Below are positions 6,737 through 12,156 of a stretch of 12,156 bases of DNA, in pieces. The stretch comes from an uncultured Planctomycetaceae bacterium (GTDB taxonomy: Bacteria; Planctomycetota; Planctomycetia; Planctomycetales; Planctomycetaceae). Below the pieces are notes generated by a model, which made no database searches, had not been told where the DNA came from, and saw only the letters and a list, made by a program, of their open reading frames with translations. Location: NCBI GenBank assembly GCA_903921605.1, contig CAIXQV010000742.1, positions 1-12,156 on the forward strand, read 5' to 3'. Numbering within the stretch: position 1 is the first letter of the stretch; each line of letters starts with the position of its first letter. The translations under genes were made by a program, and so were the position numbers.

Positions 6737-9412
6737 ATGAACACTGCAATCGATTGGAATCTCATGACGAGCGCGACGATCGGGAATTCGGCCTACCAGT
6801 CAATGTCTAACCAGCAACTCTCCGAGATTGACGAGTTTTGTGACCGTTTCGATCTGGGTTTGGCGAAAGGGGACGGTCGGAGTATCGAGTCCTTTCTGGC
6901 CGAGGCTCCGGAGGTGGCGCATGACGGATTGCTGGCCGAACTACTGGCCATGGAACTTGAATACCGCACTCGGCAAGGTGAAACACCTCGACAGGATGAA
7001 TACGTCCAACGGTTCCCCCAGCAGGCAGGCGTCGTCGCGCGGGTGTTTTTGGGCGTGAAGATTGCCACGTCGGCTGAGGCGCCGACGCAATCAGTATTCA
7101 GTAATCCCCCGGACAAGACCGCTACGGGCGAGACGATTGGTCCGCTCAATACGATCATTAATGTCGGCAATCAGCTCGGTCCGTACAAGTTGCTCGCCAA
7201 GCTGGGCGAGGGCGGCATGGGGGTCGTCTATCAGGCGCGGCATACCAAGCTCGGCAAGTTGGTGGCTCTGAAGATCCTGCCCCAGCACGTCCTTTCCCGG
7301 TCCGATGCCCTGTCCCGGTTTGAACGCGAGATGCTGGCCGTCGGTTCGTTGCAACACCCGAACATTATTCAGGCTCTGGACGCCGGTGAGATCAACGGCG
7401 CGCATTACCTGTCGATGGAGTACGTCGAGGGCCAGGACTTGCAGCAATTCATCCAGACCCAGGGCACGATGTCGGTGGTCGATGCGTGCAAAGCGATCCG
7501 GCAGGCGGCCCAGGGATTGGCAGCTGCTCACGAGCTGGGCGTCGTGCATCGCGACATCAAGCCCTCCAACCTGTTTGTCACGAAGCAGACCGGCCAGATC
7601 AAAATCCTCGACATGGGGCTGGCGCTCCTGGCTCAGGCAGAGAAGCCCGCTGCGTTGACTTTCAATGGGCAGTGCTTCGGCACGCCCGACTACATGGCCC
7701 CCGAACAATGGAGCGACGCCCACACCTGTGACGCCCGTTCCGACCTGTACTCGTTGGGCTGCACGCTGTATTTCCTGCTGGTCGGTCGCCCGCCGTACCA
7801 CAGCGACACTCACCGCTCAACCGCCAACAAGATGAAGGGGCATATGCTGGACGCCATCCCCGACCTCGCGCTGGCCCGGCCCGATGTGCCAGCGGGAGTC
7901 GTCGCGATCTACCTCAAGTTGATGGCGAAGGTACCGTCCGAGCGGTTTGCCACTGGGGACGAACTGGCCACTGCATTGACTCCCTGGGCCGAGGCTCTGC
8001 CCGCTCCCTCGGCCACGGCAGTTGCCCCGACGGAACCCGTCGTCCGCCCGTCGTCGTCGAATCGTTCCGAGTCATCCGACGCGCTAAAAGCGTCGCTACC
8101 AGTCGCTCTCGCTGCCTCACAGATCCAGGGGGTTGCTACACCTCTTGATGGCCAGGGCTCTCCTCCCCGCCGACCGTTGTCGCGGTGGCTGCTCGCCGCT
8201 GGCGGACCTGCTGCGTTCGTGCTGCTGGGTGTGATCATCATCACGATCACGAATAAGGATGGCACAAAGACGAGGATCGAGGTTCCCGACACATCCCTGG
8301 TTGAGGTCACGAAGCAGGGCGACAACGCTCTCGCCATCGCGGAGTCCGGCTGGGACGGTTGGCCCGCCGATGTACCGGCTCCGGCGATTGCTCCCTTTAG
8401 TGTTGAGCAGGCCCGACAGCATCAAGCGGCCTGGGCCGCGCATTTCAAGTTGCCGGTCGAGTTCACCAACAACATCGGCATGAGGTTCCGGCTGATTCCA
8501 CCGGGCGAGTTCCTGATGGGGAGCACGCTCGAGGAGATCGCAGCGGAGTTAAAGCGGCCTGAGTTAGATCTACATTTACATTTCTGGCGAACGCCTATAG
8601 AGAGCGAGGGGCCGCAGCATAAAGTGGTTCTCACAAAGCCGATCTACGTCGGGGTGACTGAGGTGACACAGACGCAGTACGAGCTGGTGATGGGGACGAA
8701 CCCGTCGCAATTCTCATCCACTGGTGAAGGGAAAGAGGCGGTCGCCAACCTGAAGACTGGCAATTATCCGGTGGAAATGGTGAGCTTCAACGAATCAGTT
8801 GAATTCTGCGCCAGACTGAGCCAGCACGAGCAGCTGGAACCGTTCAACGTCCATTCCGATCAAACGGTGACAACGCCGGAAGGAACCGGCTACCGACTGC
8901 CAACGGAGGCGGAATGGGAGTTTGCCTGTCGCGCCGGGACCACGTCGCGGTTCTGGAGCGGCGATGAGAACGAGGACCTGATTCAGGCTGGTTGGTGCTC
9001 CAGTAACGCTGGTGGCCGCACGCATGCTGCTGGCGAGTTGAATGCCAATCCGTTCGGATTGTCGGACATGCATGGCAACGTGTGGGAATGGGTGCAGGAC
9101 GGCTGGGATCCGAAGTTCTACGGGCAGTTTCAAGAGAATGTTGCAATGGACCCATTTTGCCCACTTTCCGCCGGAACCATGCCAATGCGCCGGGGCGGAA
9201 GTTTTATGCAAGTCCCGGAGTTGGTCCGCTCGTCGAGTCGCCTCCTCTATCACACAGACAACGAGATGGGGTTCCGCGTGGTGTTGGTTGTCGAGGGTTT
9301 GCTTGTCAGTGATCCAGGTGGCTCGTCACAGAGTAACGACGACAGTCAATCCGACGTCCCCGCCAATGACCAGGCTACACCTGACGAGGCTACACCTGAC
9401 CAGGCCCCCTAG
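6737..9412 (+). CDS. Membrane Ser/Thr protein kinase with extracytoplasmic FGE-sulfatase-like domain
   Basis: An 891-aa sensor-type kinase. Residues about 25-115 form a helical N-terminal domain shared with the next gene (QQLSEID, GLLAELLAME, RFPQQ). The kinase domain spans about 150-420: Gly-rich loop GEGGMG (158-163), ATP lysine Lys179, catalytic loop HRDIKPSN with Asp273, DMG in place of DFG (292-294), and MAPEQ. A Pro/Ser/Ala-rich linker leads to one transmembrane segment (about 484-506, WLLAAGG...FVLLGVIIIT), preceded by arginines, so the kinase should face the cytoplasm. The short motif DGTKTRIEV follows. An FGE/SUMF1 domain (about 575-855) shows PPGEFLMGS, GYRLPTEAEWEFACRAG, MHGNVWEWVQDG, RRGGSF and MGFRVV. 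The two cysteines that human FGE carries after GGS are missing (GGSFMQVPELVRSS), so it is more likely a binding or sensing module than an enzyme. The tail is acidic with an ATPDQ/E repeat. AGGACT precedes ATG 6737; ATG 6764 is an alternative start. Probably co-transcribed with the sigma gene. Confidence 0.92.
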   Translation: MNTAIDWNLMTSATIGNSAYQSMSNQQLSEIDEFCDRFDLGLAKGDGRSIESFLAEAPEVAHDGLLAELLAMELEYRTRQGETPRQDEYVQRFPQQAGVVARVFLGVKIATSAEAPTQSVFSNPPDKTATGETIGPLNTIINVGNQLGPYKLLAKLGEGGMGVVYQARHTKLGKLVALKILPQHVLSRSDALSRFEREMLAVGSLQHPNIIQALDAGEINGAHYLSMEYVEGQDLQQFIQTQGTMSVVDACKAIRQAAQGLAAAHELGVVHRDIKPSNLFVTKQTGQIKILDMGLALLAQAEKPAALTFNGQCFGTPDYMAPEQWSDAHTCDARSDLYSLGCTLYFLLVGRPPYHSDTHRSTANKMKGHMLDAIPDLALARPDVPAGVVAIYLKLMAKVPSERFATGDELATALTPWAEALPAPSATAVAPTEPVVRPSSSNRSESSDALKASLPVALAASQIQGVATPLDGQGSPPRRPLSRWLLAAGGPAAFVLLGVIIITITNKDGTKTRIEVPDTSLVEVTKQGDNALAIAESGWDGWPADVPAPAIAPFSVEQARQHQAAWAAHFKLPVEFTNNIGMRFRLIPPGEFLMGSTLEEIAAELKRPELDLHLHFWRTPIESEGPQHKVVLTKPIYVGVTEVTQTQYELVMGTNPSQFSSTGEGKEAVANLKTGNYPVEMVSFNESVEFCARLSQHEQLEPFNVHSDQTVTTPEGTGYRLPTEAEWEFACRAGTTSRFWSGDENEDLIQAGWCSSNAGGRTHAAGELNANPFGLSDMHGNVWEWVQDGWDPKFYGQFQENVAMDPFCPLSAGTMPMRRGGSFMQVPELVRSSSRLLYHTDNEMGFRVVLVVEGLLVSDPGGSSQSNDDSQSDVPANDQATPDEATPDQAP
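9372..9409 (+). repeat. Imperfect tandem repeat in the kinase tail
   Basis: GCTACACCTGAC is repeated at 9372-9383 and 9387-9398 at a 15-nt period, giving QATPDEATPDQAP at the protein C-terminus. This is a small in-frame repeat in a disordered, acidic tail, most likely the product of slippage. Confidence 0.6.
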
Positions 9413-9519
9413 TTTCAGGCCTTGGTGGTGTGGGGTTCCGGGAGGAGGAAATGTGTCCCAAAAGGTGTCCGCGACGTTTCCGGCAAGAATGGCGTATTCG
9501 GTTCCTGACTTTACCTGTT

Positions 9520-9582
9520 TACCAGCACGACGCGCCAGCGAGTGAGCAAAAAAAACTCACTTGCTGGCGCTGCGTACTGGTA
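9520..9582. repeat. 27-bp imperfect inverted repeat with A-rich loop, possible terminator
   Basis: The left arm (9520-9546) starts TACCAGCACGACGCGCCAGC and ends AGTGAG. The right arm (9556-9582) is its reverse complement with four mismatches in 27 positions. The 9-nt loop is a C followed by eight A. On the plus strand the stem is followed by TCTTTTTG, so it could terminate transcription after the first kinase gene (stop at 9412) and separate it from the second. Its length and symmetry also suit a dispersed palindromic element; the TACCAGCACGA...GCCAGCGAGTGAG pattern resembles intergenic units I associate with planctomycete genomes, but I cannot test copy number here. Confidence 0.75.
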
Positions 9583-9650
9583 TCTTTTTGCCAGGACCTT
9601 TTTTGCCCTCTTTGGTTGTCGGTTCTTTCCTCTGTTTGAACATCTGAGGA

Positions 9651-12156
9651 TTGGGACAGTTCCATCGTTCTGCCCATCCATGCTTTCGCCCAACGGACGA
9701 CCCTTCAATCAGAAACCCTGCCTACTTCGCACTGACGGATCAGCAACTCTCTGAAATCGACGCACTTTGCGACCGTTTCGATCAGGAGTTAGTGAACGGA
9801 GACGCTCCGCGCATTGAGACGTTTCTGGCAGAAACACCGGAGACCGCTCGGGAGGGACTGCTGGCAGAACTGCTGGCCATGGAAGTGGAATATCGCACGA
9901 AAAAGGGAGATGAACCTCAGCGGGACGAATACCTCCAGCGATTCCCGGAACAAAACGGTGTCATCGCCGGCGTGTTTGCTCGCGATGCCACGACGCACTA
10001 CCCCGACAATAAGACGATTTCTTTGCTGGTCAACGTTCCTCCGGTCCTGGCCAATTTTCGCCTGATAGAAGAACTCGGTCGCGGCGGCATGGGAGTCGTC
10101 TGGCTGGCCGAGCAGGACCAGCCGGTCAAGCGTCGAGTTGCCCTCAAGCTCATCAAGTCGGAACAGAGTTCGAAGGATGTGCTCGCTCGGTTCGACGCCG
10201 AGAAGCAAGCCCTGGCGATGATGGACCATCCGAACATCGCCCGAGTTTTAGATGCCGGGACGACTGATGACGGTCGTCCGTACTTCGTGATGGAACTTGT
10301 CGATGGAGTTTCGATCACTCAATACTGCGATGACAACAAGCTGAGTATCGACGAGCGATTGAAGCTGTTCGTTTCGGTTTGCAAAGCCGTTCAGCACGCT
10401 CATCAGAAGGGAATTATTCATCGCGATCTGAAGCCGTCGAATGTTCTGGTCACGGTTATAGACGGTGAAGCGGTTCCCAAGGTCATCGACTTCGGTTTGG
10501 CGAAAGCTGTCGAACAGAACATGATACTGACCAACATGACAATGCAGACGGAGTTCGGCAACGTCGTCGGTACGGTTCAGTATATGTCGCCTGAGCAGGC
10601 CGAACTGAAAGGGCCGGATGCGGAGGATATTGACACTCGGACGGACGTCTATTCGCTGGGCGTGATGCTGTACGAGCTGCTGACGGGCTCGACTCCTGTT
10701 GAGAAGGAAACCCTTGGGAAAATCGCTTTCCTGAAGGTTCTTCAGATCATCCGAGAAGAAGACCCGCCTCGCCCCAGCAACCGCTTGAGTTCATCATCCA
10801 ACGAGGTGAATTCCGCCGTCAGCGACCTGCGAAGACTGCATCCAGCGAGACTGCAGCAACTTCTGCGAGGAGAACTCGACTGGGTCGTGATGAAGGCTCT
10901 GGAGAAGGATCCCAACCGCAGATATCAAACCGCGAATGATTTAGGCCAGGACCTGTTCAACTATCTGACGGGCGAAACGGTTTCTGCCAAGCCACCGTCG
11001 ACGTGGTATCAAGTTCAGAAGTTTGCCCGCCGCAATCGCGGACTGGTCGCTGCAATGCTCGCGATTGGTGTGGTGTTGCTTGCTGGGATCGCCGGTACGA
11101 CTTACGGGTTGATTCGGGCAAACGAGAAAACGGAGCTTGCGGAAGACAAGTCCCTTGAAGCAGATGAACAACGCGCCAGCGCGATCAAGGCGGAAGAAAG
11201 AGCAATCGCAGAATCACAGCGATCCCTCGATTCAGAGGCTGCCGCGAAATTTCAGTTAGCCAACGCTCGCTGGGATGCCAAACGAGCGCAGGATGCCAGA
11301 GATCTGCTCAGCGAGATCCCTTCGCAGTACCGCGACAACTTCGAGTGGAATTTCTGCAACCGGCAGTTCGAAGGCAGTGACTTCACCTGTTACGGGCATT
11401 CGATGCGGGTACGAAGCGTAGCTTACAGTCCGGACGGTACTCGAATCGCTACGGGCAGTGATGATTCAACCATCAAGCTTTGGGATGCAGACAATGGTCA
11501 GGAAATCTGCACACTGTCGCCGAACCAGGGAAGAGTGTTTGAAGTTGTTTTCAGTCCGGATGGAAAACGCATCGCATCAGCCGGTAGCGACAATACCATC
11601 AAAATCCATGATGTGCATTCGGGGAAGATATTCGCAACGCTCGAAGGTCATGAGAATTACATTACCGCTGTCGCGTTCACCCCCGACGGCCAACAACTGG
11701 TTTCGGTTGGAATTGACGCCACCGTCAAGCGATGGGACTCGGACAAATGGCAGGAAGTCTCCACGTTTCGAATTGGGGAATCCGTCGAAGGTGTTGCGTT
11801 TAGTCCTGATGGCAAACGACTTGTATCCTGCGTGAACTCAGGAATTCATCTTTGGGACGCAACGACCGGACAGGAACTCGCACGGCGTGACAACGCTGTC
11901 ACGTGGCCACAAAGTGTTGCCTTCAGCCCCGATGGAATGAAGATCGCCGCTGCGGGTTACGGCGTGGTCACACTCTGGAATGTCGAACTCACTCAGAAAC
12001 TCTGGACCGGTGACGGCAAGATGGGCTGGGTTCACGAGCTCCGTTTCAGTCCCGATGGGGCTCGCATTGCATCAACCGGAGAAATCGACATCCTGCTTGG
12101 GGTTTGGGATGTCGGTTCAGGATTGCAAATCACGCCGCTGGTTGGTCACGCTGGCC
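9651..12156 (+). CDS. Membrane Ser/Thr protein kinase with WD40 repeats (3' end outside window)
   Basis: A PknB-type kinase with a beta-propeller output domain, open to the window edge. The N-terminal domain (nt about 9738-9980: QQLSEIDALCDRFD, GLLAELLAMEVEYRT, RFPEQNG) closely matches the preceding kinase. The kinase domain (about 10056-10960) shows GRGGMG (10080-10094 and following), VALK with the ATP lysine at 10146, HRDLKPSN (10419-10442), DFG (10488-10496) and YMSPEQA. One transmembrane segment lies at about 11043-11110 (LVAAMLAIGVVLLAGIAG), then an Ala/Glu-rich probable coiled coil to about 11290, then six WD40 blades from 11391, each with a SPDG/TPDG motif, and a seventh starting at the edge. 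Such propellers normally bind proteins or ligands outside the membrane. The start is unsettled: the frame opens after a TGA at 9645, with TTG 9651 the only early in-frame candidate. ATG 9680 would fit if one C of 9701-9703 were absent. Kinase and WD40 identity is certain; the 5' end is not. Confidence 0.9.
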   Translation, partial: MGQFHRSAHPCFRPTDDPSIRNPAYFALTDQQLSEIDALCDRFDQELVNGDAPRIETFLAETPETAREGLLAELLAMEVEYRTKKGDEPQRDEYLQRFPEQNGVIAGVFARDATTHYPDNKTISLLVNVPPVLANFRLIEELGRGGMGVVWLAEQDQPVKRRVALKLIKSEQSSKDVLARFDAEKQALAMMDHPNIARVLDAGTTDDGRPYFVMELVDGVSITQYCDDNKLSIDERLKLFVSVCKAVQHAHQKGIIHRDLKPSNVLVTVIDGEAVPKVIDFGLAKAVEQNMILTNMTMQTEFGNVVGTVQYMSPEQAELKGPDAEDIDTRTDVYSLGVMLYELLTGSTPVEKETLGKIAFLKVLQIIREEDPPRPSNRLSSSSNEVNSAVSDLRRLHPARLQQLLRGELDWVVMKALEKDPNRRYQTANDLGQDLFNYLTGETVSAKPPSTWYQVQKFARRNRGLVAAMLAIGVVLLAGIAGTTYGLIRANEKTELAEDKSLEADEQRASAIKAEERAIAESQRSLDSEAAAKFQLANARWDAKRAQDARDLLSEIPSQYRDNFEWNFCNRQFEGSDFTCYGHSMRVRSVAYSPDGTRIATGSDDSTIKLWDADNGQEICTLSPNQGRVFEVVFSPDGKRIASAGSDNTIKIHDVHSGKIFATLEGHENYITAVAFTPDGQQLVSVGIDATVKRWDSDKWQEVSTFRIGESVEGVAFSPDGKRLVSCVNSGIHLWDATTGQELARRDNAVTWPQSVAFSPDGMKIAAAGYGVVTLWNVELTQKLWTGDGKMGWVHELRFSPDGARIASTGEIDILLGVWDVGSGLQITPLVGHAG

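Noticed and set aside
8470..9295. FGE domain considered as an active sulfatase-maturing enzyme
   Set aside because: The cysteine pair after GGS is absent and the domain is fused to a membrane kinase.
9430..9754. Three overlapping small frames across the 9520 hairpin
   Set aside because: They exist because the palindrome is open in several frames (for example YQHDAPASE in one, YQYAAPASE in the opposite); no independent coding evidence.

Overview
The window looks like chromosomal DNA from a planctomycete (phylum Planctomycetota). The evidence is the gene families: a secreted giant protein with the planctomycete extracellular signal (LETRLLL), an ECF-type sigma factor of the kind this phylum encodes next to kinases, a membrane Ser/Thr kinase with a formylglycine-generating-enzyme-like (FGE/SUMF1) output domain, and a second membrane kinase ending in WD40 repeats. 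No phylogenetic marker gene is present, so genus and species cannot be read.

Layout. Positions 1-635 hold no convincing gene but carry several small palindromes. Positions 636-4631 (minus) encode a large secreted surface protein: targeting motif, RTX-like Ca-binding repeats, a putative zinc-peptidase-like region with an HEILH motif, a fibronectin-like segment, and five tandem cadherin-like repeats of about 151-156 residues. Upstream on the same strand, 4893-5609 encodes a 2-oxoglutarate/Fe(II) oxygenase-like protein of the TIGR02466 type. A gene-poor 418-bp spacer (5610-6027) separates this minus-strand pair from a plus-strand set: ECF sigma factor (6028-6633), kinase-FGE protein (6737-9412), a long hairpin (9520-9582), and a kinase-WD40 protein that runs off the window end (about 9651-12156).

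How the parts may work together. The sigma factor and first kinase are 103 bp apart and probably form one regulatory unit in which phosphorylation could replace the anti-sigma factor that is missing here. The two kinases share a closely related N-terminal domain but have different kinase domains and sensor domains. The surface protein and oxygenase are co-oriented and could be functionally linked, but the sequence does not prove it.

Points needing care. Three start sites are uncertain. The surface protein has two candidate ATGs. The oxygenase has a TGA three codons after its only nearby in-frame ATG. The second kinase has no in-frame ATG unless one base is removed near 9701-9703. I see no CRISPR array, tRNA, rRNA, transposase or clearly new multigene system. 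The best candidates for novelty are the putative HEILH peptidase region in the surface protein and the possible oxygenase/surface-protein pairing.
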